Assembly (NCBI RefSeq): GCF_001006785.1
Contig: NZ_CDHO01000003.1
Span: 1,178,001 to 1,242,000, forward strand
Reading direction: 5' to 3'
From: Hyphomicrobium_B sp001006785
GTDB lineage: Bacteria; Pseudomonadota; Alphaproteobacteria; Rhizobiales; Hyphomicrobiaceae
Length of the DNA: 64,000 nt
The position numbers and the translations under genes are program-made. Positions 24,092 to 33,461 of this stretch are shown here, piece by piece. Below the pieces are notes generated by a model. It made no database searches. It was given only the letters and a program-made list of their open reading frames with translations, and was not told the DNA's origin. Position 1 is the first letter of the stretch, and every line of letters begins with the position of its first letter.

Positions 24092-26323
24092 ATGTCCGAA
24101 TTGCTGCTTGAGCTTCTGTCGGAAGAAATCCCCGCGCGTATGCAGGCGCGCGCCTCGGATGATCTGAAGCGTCTGATCGTTGATGGCCTGAAAGCGCGCG
24201 GTCTCGATGTTGGCGAAGCGCGTAGCTTCGCGACGCCGCGCCGTCTGACGCTCGTGATCGAAGGCGTTCCGGCGAAATCGCCCGCCATCTCCGAGGAAAA
24301 GAAAGGTCCGCGCGTCGGCGCGCCCGAACAGGCGGTGCAAGGATTTTTGAAGTCGGCAGGTCTCGCGTCGATCGAGGACGCAACCGTCGTCAAGGACGAG
24401 AAGAAAGGCGACTTCTACGTCGCGAAGATCGAGAAGCCCGGCCGCGCAGCCGCCGAGATCATCGCTGAAACCATCGTCGAAGTTGCTGCCAAATTCCCTT
24501 GGCCGAAATCCATGCGCTGGGGATCGTCATCGTTCCAGTGGGTGCGCCCGTTGCAGTCGGTGCTGTGCCTGCTCGACGGCAAGGTCGTGCCGTTCGAACT
24601 CAACGGGATTGAAGCGGGTAACGAGACGCGCGGTCATCGGTTCCTCGGACCCGGCCCGTTCAAGGTCAAGAATTTCGCGGACTATGAAGCGAAGCTCGCT
24701 GCGCATCATGTGATGCTCGATCCCGCGAAGCGCGCCGCCGCCATTTCCGAGCAGGCGCACGCGCTCGCCAAGGACGCCAAGCTCGAGTTGATCGAGGACG
24801 ACGCGCTGCTCGCTGAGAACGCTGGTCTGACGGAATGGCCCGTCGTCCTGATGGGCACGTTCGATAAGGCCTTCCTCGAAGTGCCCGCCGAAGTCCTGAC
24901 GACCTCGATGAAGACGCATCAGAAATGCTTCTCGCTGCGTGAGACGCGCTCCAAGAAACTCGCGAACAAGTTTCTGCTCGTTTCCAATCTCGTCGCGAAA
25001 GACGGTGGCGCAGAAATCGTGTCTGGCAACGAAAAGGTCATTCGCGCGCGGCTCTCCGACGCCAAGTTCTTCTGGGAGCAGGATCTGAAGCATCCGCTCG
25101 GCGAGATGGCGGGCAAGCTTTCGGGCATCACGTTCCACGAAAAGCTCGGCAGTCAGAAGGATCGCGTTGACCGCATCGAGGCGCTCGCATTCGAGCTGGC
25201 GGGCGCTTGCGACGCCATTCCTGAAGACGCGCGCCGCGCCGCGGGCCTGGCGAAAGCCGATCTCGTCTCCGGAATGGTTGGCGAGTTCCCGGAGCTGCAG
25301 GGCCTGATGGGCCGCTACTACGCCGAACACGTCGGCACCAAGCCCGAGATCGCCCGCGCACTGGAACTGCACTACAAACCGAAAGGCCCGACCGATACGG
25401 TTCCGCGTGAGGATCAGGGTGACGCCGTCGCGGTCGCCGTCGCGCTTGCCGACAAGCTCGATACCCTCGTCGGCTTCTGGGCCATCGGCGAAAAGCCCAC
25501 CGGCTCAGGCGACCCCTATCAGCTCCGCCGCGCCGCCTTGGGCGTTATCCGCATCGTGCTGGAGAATGATCTGCGAATTCCCCTTCGTGGAATATTAGCC
25601 AAGCATGCTGCATGGCTATATGGCTACGTCGAAACTGTCGAACTCCGAAAAAAACGATCTATAACACATGATCTACGTGTAGCGGGTGTTAGCGCTGAAG
25701 AAACTCGCAAAATTCAGGACATCATTGCGGATAGTCATTTGAAGCCATTTGCGCCGGAGGAAATTCCCGGAGTTTATAGGCAAGTAGTCGGAACTGCAGA
25801 TGACCTCCTCTCCTTCTTCGCCGACCGCCTGAAAGTCTTCCTGCGCGATCAGGGCAAACGCCATGACCTGATCGACGCCGTGTTCGCGCTCGGCGGCCAG
25901 GACGACCTCGCGCTCATCGTCCGCCGCGTCGAAGCGCTCGACACGTTCCTGAAAACCGACGACGGCGCGAACCTGCTCGCAGGCGTCAAGCGCGCGGCGA
26001 ACATCCTCGCCATCGAGGAAAAGAAGGATAAAAAATCCTACGCTGGCCCCTACGATCTGAAGCTGATCACCGAGAAGGAAGAAACGGCTCTCGCCGCTGC
26101 CATCGAGGCGACGAAGCAGGACACCGTCGCCGCCATCAACGTCGAGAATTTCGCCGGCGCCATGCGCGCGCTGTCGGAACTCCGAGCGCCGGTCGATGCG
26201 TTCTTCGAGAAAATTCTCGTCAACGCCGACGATCCGAAAATTCGCGAGAACCGTCTGCGATTGCTGTCGGAAATCCGCGCAGCCACGCAAACGGTCGCCG
26301 ACTTCTCGAAAATTAGCGGCTGA
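24092..26323 (+). CDS. glyS: Glycyl-tRNA synthetase beta subunit
   Basis: 743 residues, longer than the 689 of E. coli. SELLLELLSEEIPARMQ opens the tRNA-binding subunit. GPFKVKNF-type and HQKCFSLRE segments follow, and a C-terminal DALR-type anticodon-binding domain ends in LRAPVDAFFEKILVNADDPKIRENRL. It pairs with GlyQ. Codons for roughly residues 501-570 (25591-25800) are strikingly AT-rich and include ATA, TTA and AGG, unlike the rest of the gene. The reading frame is intact through this stretch. Confidence 0.97.
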   Translation: MSELLLELLSEEIPARMQARASDDLKRLIVDGLKARGLDVGEARSFATPRRLTLVIEGVPAKSPAISEEKKGPRVGAPEQAVQGFLKSAGLASIEDATVVKDEKKGDFYVAKIEKPGRAAAEIIAETIVEVAAKFPWPKSMRWGSSSFQWVRPLQSVLCLLDGKVVPFELNGIEAGNETRGHRFLGPGPFKVKNFADYEAKLAAHHVMLDPAKRAAAISEQAHALAKDAKLELIEDDALLAENAGLTEWPVVLMGTFDKAFLEVPAEVLTTSMKTHQKCFSLRETRSKKLANKFLLVSNLVAKDGGAEIVSGNEKVIRARLSDAKFFWEQDLKHPLGEMAGKLSGITFHEKLGSQKDRVDRIEALAFELAGACDAIPEDARRAAGLAKADLVSGMVGEFPELQGLMGRYYAEHVGTKPEIARALELHYKPKGPTDTVPREDQGDAVAVAVALADKLDTLVGFWAIGEKPTGSGDPYQLRRAALGVIRIVLENDLRIPLRGILAKHAAWLYGYVETVELRKKRSITHDLRVAGVSAEETRKIQDIIADSHLKPFAPEEIPGVYRQVVGTADDLLSFFADRLKVFLRDQGKRHDLIDAVFALGGQDDLALIVRRVEALDTFLKTDDGANLLAGVKRAANILAIEEKKDKKSYAGPYDLKLITEKEETALAAAIEATKQDTVAAINVENFAGAMRALSELRAPVDAFFEKILVNADDPKIRENRLRLLSEIRAATQTVADFSKISG
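25591..25800 (+). other. Low-GC segment inside glyS
   Basis: By direct count 95 of 210 bases are G or C (45%). The 60 bases before position 25561 count 42 (70%) and the 60 bases after 25860 count 41 (68%). It encodes an in-frame stretch with KHAAWLYGYVETVELRKKR and EEIPGVYRQVVG, between the synthetase body and the DALR domain. A dyad TAGCCA/TGGCTA around a central AGCATGCT occurs near its left edge. Confidence 0.7.
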
Positions 26324-26333
26324 GTTCCCTTCG

Positions 26334-27536
26334 CTAGGCAAGCGTCGCGAGCGCTTGCCCGGCAACCGCGCTCAGCACGACGACCAGCCACGGCGGCGCT
26401 TTCCAAAGATAGAGCAGCGCGAAATCCGCCGCGGCGAGCGCAAAATCGCTCTTGCTCAAAATCCCTGATGTCCACACGGGATCGTAAAAGGCCGCCAGCA
26501 AAAGGCCGACGACGGAGGCGTTCACGCCGCGTAACATTGACTGCGCAATCGGGAGACGTCTGAGTTCCTGCCAGAACGGCAAAACCCCGATGACCAGCAG
26601 GAACGACGGCAGAAAGATCGCCGCCAGACACAGCACGGCCGTGCCCGCTCCGCCGATCACCGCGCCGAGATACGCGGCGAACGTAAATAGTGGACCGGGG
26701 ACGGCCTGCGCCGCTCCATAACCCGCGAGAAATGCGTCGTTGCTCACCCACCCTGGCGACACGACTTCGGATTGCAGCAGCGGCAGAACCACGTGACCGC
26801 CACCGAATACCAGCGCCCCCGTACGAAAGAACTTGTCGAACAGAGCAAGGTCTTGGCTGTGGCTCGCGGCGGCCAGCAACGGCAGCCCGACAAGCAAGCC
26901 AGCGAACAGCGCGAGACAGACCGTGCCTGCTGTACGATTAACGGTCAGGGGCAAGTGCGCCTCGCCTGCGGGCGAACCGCCGCCGCGAAGCAACAGCGCT
27001 CCTGCAACGCCACCGAAAATGATCGCCGCAATCTGTCCGAGCGATGAAGGCACCGCGAACGCGATGAGCGTTGCGACAATGGCGAGCGCCACGCGCTGGC
27101 GGTCCGGCGTCAGCGTTCGCGCCATGCCGAGAATGGCGAGCGCGACGACCGCAACGGCGGCCACCTTCAATCCGTGCAGCCAGCCGCTATCGAGCGGAAC
27201 GCCGCTCGCGGAAATGCCGTACGCGAACAGAACGAGCGCCAACGCCGACGGCAGCGTGAAAGCGGTCCATGCCGCGAGAGCGCCCGCGAATCCGGCGCGC
27301 GACAGCCCGATCGCGATACCGACTTGGCTCGAGGCGGGCCCAGGAAGAAACTGGCATAATGCGACGACGTCGGCATAGGCCGCTTCATCGAGCCATTTAC
27401 GCCGCTCGACGAACTCCTGCCTGAAATAGCCGAGATGCGCGATCGGCCCACCGAACGACGTCAGGCCGAGTTTCAAAAATGCAAAGAAAACTTCGGCAAC
27501 GCACCTAGCCGAATCCGATCGGTGAATGGCGGACAT
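26334..27536 (-). CDS. chrA: Chromate transporter, CHR family
   Basis: 400 residues, a full-length two-domain CHR protein. The N-terminal domain has FLKLGLTSFGGPIAHLGYFR and CQFLPGPASSQVGIAIG. The C-terminal copy has FFRTGALVFGGGHVVLPLLQ and AAQAVPGPLFTFAAYLGA. About ten to twelve helices. CHR proteins export chromate by proton antiport or act on sulfate; no chrB regulator is adjacent. It converges with glyS, 10 bp apart. Confidence 0.94.
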   Translation of the reverse strand: MSAIHRSDSARCVAEVFFAFLKLGLTSFGGPIAHLGYFRQEFVERRKWLDEAAYADVVALCQFLPGPASSQVGIAIGLSRAGFAGALAAWTAFTLPSALALVLFAYGISASGVPLDSGWLHGLKVAAVAVVALAILGMARTLTPDRQRVALAIVATLIAFAVPSSLGQIAAIIFGGVAGALLLRGGGSPAGEAHLPLTVNRTAGTVCLALFAGLLVGLPLLAAASHSQDLALFDKFFRTGALVFGGGHVVLPLLQSEVVSPGWVSNDAFLAGYGAAQAVPGPLFTFAAYLGAVIGGAGTAVLCLAAIFLPSFLLVIGVLPFWQELRRLPIAQSMLRGVNASVVGLLLAAFYDPVWTSGILSKSDFALAAADFALLYLWKAPPWLVVVLSAVAGQALATLA

Positions 27537-27620
27537 GCGCGCAGGGTTCCGACGACAGACGAATTCGGAAACCGATACAGCGGCGAACCCCTCACATCAA
27601 TCTATCGGCAGCTGACGAAC

Positions 27621-27932
27621 TCAGCGTCCGCTTTGCTTGTTCGCGGACTTGAACGGCTTGACGACCGGAAGCATCGCGAGCTGTGTCGATGGCGCCGGTA
27701 CGGTGCGAGTTTCCGCGAGGAAGCTCGGCTTCACTGCCGCGTCAAGCCATTTGACGGTGATGTTCGCCGCATACGTGAAGGTAATGATCGCAATCACGAC
27801 CGCAATCGAAAGCATCGCGACATACGCGAGATATTCCTTCACTGCGACCGTAGCGTCGGCAGTCTGTACGCGTGCCGGCCGTACCACGGCATTGCGAGGA
27901 GCGAGTTTGTGATAGACGAATTCTTGTTTCAT
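27621..27932 (-). CDS. Small single-helix membrane protein, unknown
   Basis: 103 residues from ATG 27932. A polar N-terminus with YHKLAPRN is followed by one membrane helix (AMLSIAVVIAIITFTYAANI) and a Lys-rich tail. No family recognised and no clear Shine-Dalgarno. It sits between chrA and the ABC-F gene, all on the minus strand. The frame can be extended upstream to 28046, which I consider unlikely. Confidence 0.5.
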   Translation of the reverse strand: MKQEFVYHKLAPRNAVVRPARVQTADATVAVKEYLAYVAMLSIAVVIAIITFTYAANITVKWLDAAVKPSFLAETRTVPAPSTQLAMLPVVKPFKSANKQSGR

Positions 27933-28106
27933 CGTTGAGACCCGTTGCGCAGGTACGCGGGGGGCACTGGCCCTGCGCCTCATGAACGCCGCATTCCGAA
28001 AATCGGTTCCGGACCGCTTCTTTTCCAGATGTGGAAATCGCGGCAAATCGCAACGCTCCGCGTGCGCGCCGCCACCAAAGCCGGATTCGATAACGGATTG
28101 AGCGGC

Positions 28107-30011
28107 TTATGCGTCCGCGACGGCCGCGGCGTCCTCGTAGGCTTCGGTCGCCAGCAGCCAGGACTCTTCCGCCTCACCAAGCTGTTTGCTGAGTTGGCCG
28201 CGTTCTTGCGCCGTGCTCTGGGCGCGTCCCGGGTCCTTTGTATAGAGCGCCGGATCGGCAAGCAGCGCATCGAGCGCCGCGATCTCTTTCGTCAGCTTGT
28301 CGACGAGCTTTTCGGCTGCAACCATCGTTTTCTTCAAGGGCGCAAGCTCGGCCCGTTTCTCGGCGGCAGCACGACGCTGATCTGTACGCGATGCTTTCGC
28401 CTCGCCGTCGGTGCGATCGTCGCGCCGCTCCGCCGTCCGCGCCCCGCGCTCTTCGAGAAGCAGCGCGCGATAGCTTTCCATGTCGCCGTCGTAGGATTTC
28501 ACCGTGCCGTTGCGCACCAGCCAGAGACGATCCGCCGTCGCTTCGATCAGATGCCGGTCGTGACTGATGAGGATGACGGTGCCGTTGTATTCCATCAGCG
28601 CATGCACGAGCGCTTCACGGCTATCGATGTCGAGATGGTTCGTCGGCTCGTCGAGGATGAGGACGTGCGGACCGTGAAACGCCGTCAGCGCCAATAGCAG
28701 CCGCGCCTTCTCGCCGCCGGAAAGCTTTCCGCATTGTGTATCGGCTTTGTCGGCACTGAAACCGAACGTGCCGAGCTTCGTACGCCGCTGCGCCTCCGTT
28801 GCCTCAGGCATCAGTTTCAGCATGTAATCGTAGGGCGTCGCCGTCGGCAGCAAGTCGTCGAGCTGATGCTGCGCGAAATATCCAACCTCGACCTTTTGCG
28901 CACCGAACACGTTGCCGGACAGCGGCGTCAGCCGACCTGCGATCAGTTTCGCCAACGTTGACTTGCCGTTGCCGTTCTGGCCGAGCAGAGCGATGCGATC
29001 GTCGTTGTCGATGCGCAGATCGAGGCCGGTTAGAATAGGCGTCGCTGTATCATATCCGGCGCTCGCCTTTTCGATCCTGAGCAGCGGGCTCGCGATCACC
29101 TTCTGCGGATCGGGAAACCGAAACGGCACAACGCGATCATCGACCTGCGCCGCGATCGGCTGCATCTTCGCGAGAGCTTTGACGCGGCTTTGCGCCTGCG
29201 CCGCCTTGCTCGCCTTCGCCTTGAAGCGATCGATGAAAGCCTGCAGATGCCGGCGCTGCTCGTCCTGCTTCTTCATCAGCTTCATTTCGAGGCGCTGCTT
29301 TTCCCGCCGCGTTTCCTCGAAGTCGTCGTAGCCGCCTGCGTACAGCGTGAGCTTGCCGCGATCGAGATGCAGGATCGAGCCGACGGCGCGGTTCAACAGA
29401 TCGCGATCGTGGCTGACGATGAGCACGGTATGCGGATAGGCCTTGAGATGGTTTTCGAGCCAGAGCGTACCTTCGAGATCGAGATAGTTCGTCGGCTCGT
29501 CGAGCAGCAGAATGTCGGGCTTGAGAAACAAAATGGCGCCGAGTGCGACGCGCATGCGCCAGCCGCCAGAGAACTCGCGGCACGCCCGTCGCTGTGCCTC
29601 CTCGTCGAAACCCAGCCCCGACAGAATGCGCGCCGCGCGCGAGGGCGCGGAATGCGCGTCGATGTCGGTCAGACGAATCTGGATTTCCGCAATCCGCTGC
29701 GGATCGGTCGCATGTTCGGCTTCCGCGAGCAGGCTGGCGCGCTCGGTGTCGGACGAAAGCACCCAGTTGAGCAGGCTGTCGTCGCCGCCCGGCGCTTCCT
29801 GCGCGACGTGGCCGAGGCGCGCGTTGCGCGGAATCGAGATCGACCCATCGTCCGGCGCGATCTCACCCTTGAGAAGACGCAGCAGGGTCGTCTTGCCGGC
29901 GCCGTTGCGCCCGACGAGGCCGACTTTGTGGCCGGAGGGAATCGCGACAGTCGCCTGCTCGAGGATCGGCCGTCCCTCGATCCGATAGGTCAGATCGTTG
30001 ATATGAAGCAT
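28107..30011 (-). CDS. ABC-F family ATPase
   Basis: 634 residues with two ABC domains and no membrane helices. Walker A GRNGAGKTT (34-42), signature FSGGWRMR and Walker B ILLLDEPTNYLD are in the first domain. GQNGNGKST, LSGGEKAR and LILDEPTNHLD are in the second. The linker between them is Lys/Arg-rich (the P-site tRNA interaction motif region), and a coiled coil ends the protein. ABC-F proteins act on stalled ribosomes. The subtype (Uup- or YheS-like) is not certain. Confidence 0.94.
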   Translation of the reverse strand: MLHINDLTYRIEGRPILEQATVAIPSGHKVGLVGRNGAGKTTLLRLLKGEIAPDDGSISIPRNARLGHVAQEAPGGDDSLLNWVLSSDTERASLLAEAEHATDPQRIAEIQIRLTDIDAHSAPSRAARILSGLGFDEEAQRRACREFSGGWRMRVALGAILFLKPDILLLDEPTNYLDLEGTLWLENHLKAYPHTVLIVSHDRDLLNRAVGSILHLDRGKLTLYAGGYDDFEETRREKQRLEMKLMKKQDEQRRHLQAFIDRFKAKASKAAQAQSRVKALAKMQPIAAQVDDRVVPFRFPDPQKVIASPLLRIEKASAGYDTATPILTGLDLRIDNDDRIALLGQNGNGKSTLAKLIAGRLTPLSGNVFGAQKVEVGYFAQHQLDDLLPTATPYDYMLKLMPEATEAQRRTKLGTFGFSADKADTQCGKLSGGEKARLLLALTAFHGPHVLILDEPTNHLDIDSREALVHALMEYNGTVILISHDRHLIEATADRLWLVRNGTVKSYDGDMESYRALLLEERGARTAERRDDRTDGEAKASRTDQRRAAAEKRAELAPLKKTMVAAEKLVDKLTKEIAALDALLADPALYTKDPGRAQSTAQERGQLSKQLGEAEESWLLATEAYEDAAAVADA

Positions 30012-30051
30012 GGGACGAGCCGATAGCCTGTCCGCCCGCGCCTGTCACGCC

Positions 30052-30402
30052 TCACAGGGTGATGCCGAAGCGCGCAAGCACGGCCGTCATCAGCAGGTAC
30101 GCCGCAAAAGTCGCAGCCGACGCGATCAGAAGGCTCGGCCAGAATCCGAACCCGCGCGTCAGCAGCAGCGGCAAGACGATGAACAGAACCAGAGACGGCA
30201 GGACGTACCAGAAGACGCTCGTCGAGAGCTGGGCGACCTTCGACGCGTCGCCGGTCTCGCCGTAAAGCCAGATGATCGCCAGAAGCGACGTCAACGGCAG
30301 CGATGCGACGAGCCCCCCGAGAACGCTGGAGCGTTTCGCCACTTCCGAAATTGCAACGACGAGCAGGGCGGTCAGCAGAACTTTGATGGCCGCGTATGCC
30401 AC
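30052..30402 (-). CDS. DUF3147 family membrane protein
   Basis: 116 residues and four hydrophobic helices covering almost the whole chain. The motif GGLVASLPLTSLLAIIWLYGETGD matches the DUF3147 core. Function unknown. It lies between the GYF_2 gene (6 bp upstream) and the ABC-F gene (40 bp downstream), all on the minus strand. Confidence 0.8.
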   Translation of the reverse strand: MAYAAIKVLLTALLVVAISEVAKRSSVLGGLVASLPLTSLLAIIWLYGETGDASKVAQLSTSVFWYVLPSLVLFIVLPLLLTRGFGFWPSLLIASAATFAAYLLMTAVLARFGITL

Positions 30403-30408
30403 AACGCG

Positions 30409-31836
30409 TCAGCCCGACACGACGGGCTTGAGCGTCTCATACAACAGGCGATCGCGGGTTGCTTTGTCCTGTACCGCGAGGTGAGCGACGAACCACTCCT
30501 GCACCATCTTGCAGACCTGCTCCGGCTCGCGCTTGGCGAGCAGCTTCGGATTGGAAAAGACCTGAAGGTCGTCTTCCTTCCAGCCGAGCTTGGCAAGTTC
30601 CTTGATCAGCACGTCATAGTCGCTCTTGACGGCCGAGTCGTGCTTCACCGGATTCTTGCGGCCTTCGGAAATCGCCTGGAAGATCGCGTCAGCCTGGGCA
30701 TTGAGCGCCGTCGCCGTTTCCGGATGCTCCATCATTTGCACGACGGCAGGGCTCGTCTCGCCTTTGGAAATGAAGCCGAAACAGGCGCTCACGCTTTGCG
30801 AGCGGAGCGACTTCAGATGTGCGAGAAATGCGACCGCGATGGCCTGCAGCTTTTCAGAGCTGGCCGCGAGCGCCTTGTCGGCGTTCTGACGGCGGAGATT
30901 GACAAGGCCCTGCGCGAGCGACATCGCGACTTCGTTGTCGGACTTCTTATCGGCGACCATCTTGTTCGCCGTGGAAATCTGCGACGTGTACCAATCCGGA
31001 TATTCGGACTTGATCAGCTCCCAAACCGGCACTTTCTGCAGGCGCCCGTCGAGCGACGATCCATCGATGGCGGCCGGAGGCGCAGGCTCCGGCGCCTCGG
31101 GTTCAACGGCGGCAACCTGCATGTCCGATCGACCCTGTGGCGCAACGCTCGTTCCGCCGAGCTTCGAGACGGAAGCCGTCGTCGTTTGTGGATCACTTGA
31201 GGACGGGGTCTGTTGCGGTTGCGCCGGGCTCTCGGCAGTCTGCTGCTGAGGTTCCGGCGTTGCGGCCGGAATGACATCGTTGGGGGCTGGCGGCGTCGGC
31301 TCGGAATTCGCCGCATCGGCTTTCGGCTGCGCGTCGGCAAGCTTCGCCTCGTCCGGCGCCGCGACGACAGGCGCCTGGTCGCCGCTTGCAGGATCGGATG
31401 CGCCCGAGACAATCTCCATCAGCGGGCCATGATAGGTCGCAAGCGCAAACGCGCCGCCGCCGATTACCGTCAGCGCAACACTTGCGATGGCAAGACGCTT
31501 GACGAGATTGCCGCGTTGCGGGCGCGCGTCTGCGCCGTCGAAACCGGAATGAGGAGCATACTGCGCCGACGAATTGGATTGCGCCGTATACGTCGGAGCG
31601 GGCGCCGCGCGATGCGCTTGCGGGATAGCCTGAGGCTGTTCGCTGCCGCCGTGAAACGCCGCCGGGAAAACAGCGGGTGCGGCTTGCCATTCAGACATGC
31701 CAGGGCGCCAGATCAGATCCGTTTGGCGAAGGTAGCTATGCGCGATGAAGGTTCGCAGCTCAACATCGGTCAAGGGACCGTGCTGTTTGCCATCCCGTGC
31801 AATATACCACTGAATGTCGTCGGCTTGTCCGGTCAT
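30409..31836 (-). CDS. GYF_2 (DUF4339) domain membrane protein
   Basis: 475 residues from ATG 31836; a start at 31854 would add six. The N-terminal GYF_2 domain (about 7-60) reads WYIARDGKQHGPLTDVELRT and WRPGMSEWQ. A Pro/Gln-rich stretch precedes one membrane helix near 115-133, then a long Pro/Ala/Gln-rich linker. A helical C-terminal domain of about 200 residues (from PVWELIKSEYPDWY) has no family I recognise. GYF_2 domains bind proline-rich peptides at the membrane. The partner is unknown. Confidence 0.75.
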   Translation of the reverse strand: MTGQADDIQWYIARDGKQHGPLTDVELRTFIAHSYLRQTDLIWRPGMSEWQAAPAVFPAAFHGGSEQPQAIPQAHRAAPAPTYTAQSNSSAQYAPHSGFDGADARPQRGNLVKRLAIASVALTVIGGGAFALATYHGPLMEIVSGASDPASGDQAPVVAAPDEAKLADAQPKADAANSEPTPPAPNDVIPAATPEPQQQTAESPAQPQQTPSSSDPQTTTASVSKLGGTSVAPQGRSDMQVAAVEPEAPEPAPPAAIDGSSLDGRLQKVPVWELIKSEYPDWYTSQISTANKMVADKKSDNEVAMSLAQGLVNLRRQNADKALAASSEKLQAIAVAFLAHLKSLRSQSVSACFGFISKGETSPAVVQMMEHPETATALNAQADAIFQAISEGRKNPVKHDSAVKSDYDVLIKELAKLGWKEDDLQVFSNPKLLAKREPEQVCKMVQEWFVAHLAVQDKATRDRLLYETLKPVVSG

Positions 31837-32008
31837 TCTCGCTTCTTCGCACACGCGGGTCTCTCAACCCGTTTCAAGAGACCGAGTGTTCCCCCCGGCC
31901 ACACTGTTCACAGCCAGTTGCGCGCGTCAATCAGGCGATTATGCGGTGAACCGGTCAAATTTCGTGCGACGTGCAACCGACTGCTTCAACTCGACCGCCT
32001 CCGCGCGC

Positions 32009-32036
32009 TTGCCGGTGTGAACCCTCGCGGTTATAA
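32009..32036 (+). promoter_or_regulatory. Probable promoter of ndk
   Basis: TTGCCG (32009-32014), a 16-bp spacer, and TTATAA (32031-32036). Transcription would start near 32043, about 34 bp upstream of the ndk ATG. It lies in the 240-bp divergent gap between the GYF_2 gene and ndk. Confidence 0.5.
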
Positions 32037-32076
32037 GCCCGCCAACTCTCAGGAAACCGCAAAGCGAGGCAGACTT

Positions 32077-32499
32077 ATGGCCGTTGAACGTACGTTTTCA
32101 ATTATTAAGCCGGACGCAACGCGCCGCAATCTGACCGGCAAGATCAACGCCGTGATCGAAGGGGCCGGCCTCCGCATCGTCGCTCAGAAGCGCGTGCGCT
32201 GGACCCGGGCGCAGGCCGAGAAATTCTACGAGGAACACAAGGCGCGTCCGTTCTACGGCGAACTCGTGGATTTCATGACGTCCGGCCCGATCGTTCTGCA
32301 GGTGCTGGAAGGCGAGAATGCGATCGCCAAGTATCGCGAAGTCATGGGCGCGACCGACCCCAAGGAAGCCGCCGAAGGAACGGTTCGCAAGCTCTTCGCG
32401 GAATCGAAGGGTTCGAACTCGACGCACGGTTCGGACAGCCCTGCTGCCGCCGATCGCGAAATCGCGCTGAACTTCCGCCTCGACGAAATCGTCGGCTAA
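32077..32499 (+). CDS. ndk: Nucleoside diphosphate kinase
   Basis: 140 residues. ERTFSIIKPDATRRN opens the chain, and the phospho-acceptor His117 lies in GSNSTHGSDS. It transfers phosphate between NTPs and NDPs. The open frame extends upstream to 31213, but that part is antisense to the GYF_2 gene; the ATG at 32077 gives the standard length. Confidence 0.98.
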   Translation: MAVERTFSIIKPDATRRNLTGKINAVIEGAGLRIVAQKRVRWTRAQAEKFYEEHKARPFYGELVDFMTSGPIVLQVLEGENAIAKYREVMGATDPKEAAEGTVRKLFAESKGSNSTHGSDSPAAADREIALNFRLDEIVG

Positions 32500-32569
32500 G
32501 CGCGTCGATACAATTCTCCGGGTGGCGCTATGAGCAGTGCCGCCCGGCCTCCGATGCGAGGTGCAGGCA

Positions 32570-33085
32570 ATGATCTCAGCCGCCTACGTTCAAACGATGG
32601 CTCGCTACAACGCGTGGCAAAATCGGAACGTCTACGATGCGGCGGAAAAATTGACCGATGCCCAACGCCGCGAAAATCGCGGCGCATTCTTCGGTTCGAT
32701 CCACGCCACGCTGAACCATCTCTTGTGGGCCGATCAGATATGGCTGTCGCGCTTCGGCGCGGCTTCCCCGCCTGCCGCGCGGACAATTCCGGACGGGCTG
32801 ATCGCAATCGATGGCTGGGACGAACTCGCAAGGGCGCGTCTGCGCTTCGACGACCAGATCCAACGCTGGGCTGATGGCATCGACGACGCAGCCCTCGCGG
32901 GCGACGTCAGCTGGTTTTCGGCAGTCGCGGGCCGCGAATTATCGGCTTCAAAAGCACTGCTCGTCGCCCATCTCTTCAATCATCAGACACACCATCGCGG
33001 TCAGGTGAATGCGCTGCTGACCGGATTTGGCATCGATCCTGGCGTGACCGATCTGCCGTTTGGTTCGGCCGTCAAAAGGATCTGA
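32570..33085 (+). CDS. DinB family protein
   Basis: 171 residues from ATG 32570, preceded by AGGTGCAGG. A four-helix bundle with metal-site histidines: HATLNHLLWAD (first His) and HLFNHQTHHRGQVNALL (two more). DinB/YfiT-like proteins bind a divalent metal and often act as thiol-dependent transferases. The role here is unknown. It follows ndk by 70 bp. Confidence 0.88.
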   Translation: MISAAYVQTMARYNAWQNRNVYDAAEKLTDAQRRENRGAFFGSIHATLNHLLWADQIWLSRFGAASPPAARTIPDGLIAIDGWDELARARLRFDDQIQRWADGIDDAALAGDVSWFSAVAGRELSASKALLVAHLFNHQTHHRGQVNALLTGFGIDPGVTDLPFGSAVKRI

Positions 33086-33260
33086 TCGGGCCGCTCGCTA
33101 TGTCGAACGGCAACCTGAATATTCACAGATTGTGCTTCTGAATTAGATCGCCGCAAGGGCCGCCGGAACTCTATACGTCGGTCGGCCCTCGGGGCGCTTC
33201 GCCCGGTTCTGTACGGGTGTGGAGGTCACGCACCTCAACGATCCGGACGGTAACCGGCGC

Positions 33261-33461
33261 TTAGGCGGCCGCGACCCAACTGCCAGCGACGAACCCGAAG
33301 GCGACTGCATCGGGATTGCGGCGTGCAGTTTCGATGAGTTTTTCTGGCGCTTCGACGACAAGCGTATGCGAGTGCTTGCCTTGGAATGTCGTTTTGCGCG
33401 ATCTCGCTCCCGTGAGCAAAAATACGGGCTTACCGAGGACTGTGGTTTTCACGGACTCCAT
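33261..33461 (-). CDS. Small protein, unknown
   Basis: 66 residues from ATG 33461, with CCAGGAG about 13 bases upstream. It reads ESVKTTVLGKPVFLLTGARSRKT then HTLVVEAPEKLIETARRNPDA, soluble with a mixed alpha/beta pattern. Third positions are GC-rich, as in real genes here. No family recognised. It is isolated between DinB and the P450, on the minus strand. Confidence 0.45.
   Translation of the reverse strand: MESVKTTVLGKPVFLLTGARSRKTTFQGKHSHTLVVEAPEKLIETARRNPDAVAFGFVAGSWVAAA

Noticed and set aside
27990..28035. Rhizobial interspersed repeat containing CCGAAAATCGGTTCCGG
   Set aside because: Only a short match to that kind of element; no second copy in the window.
31213..32076. Long in-frame extension upstream of ndk
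   Set aside because: Antisense to the GYF_2 gene; ndk has its standard length from ATG 32077.
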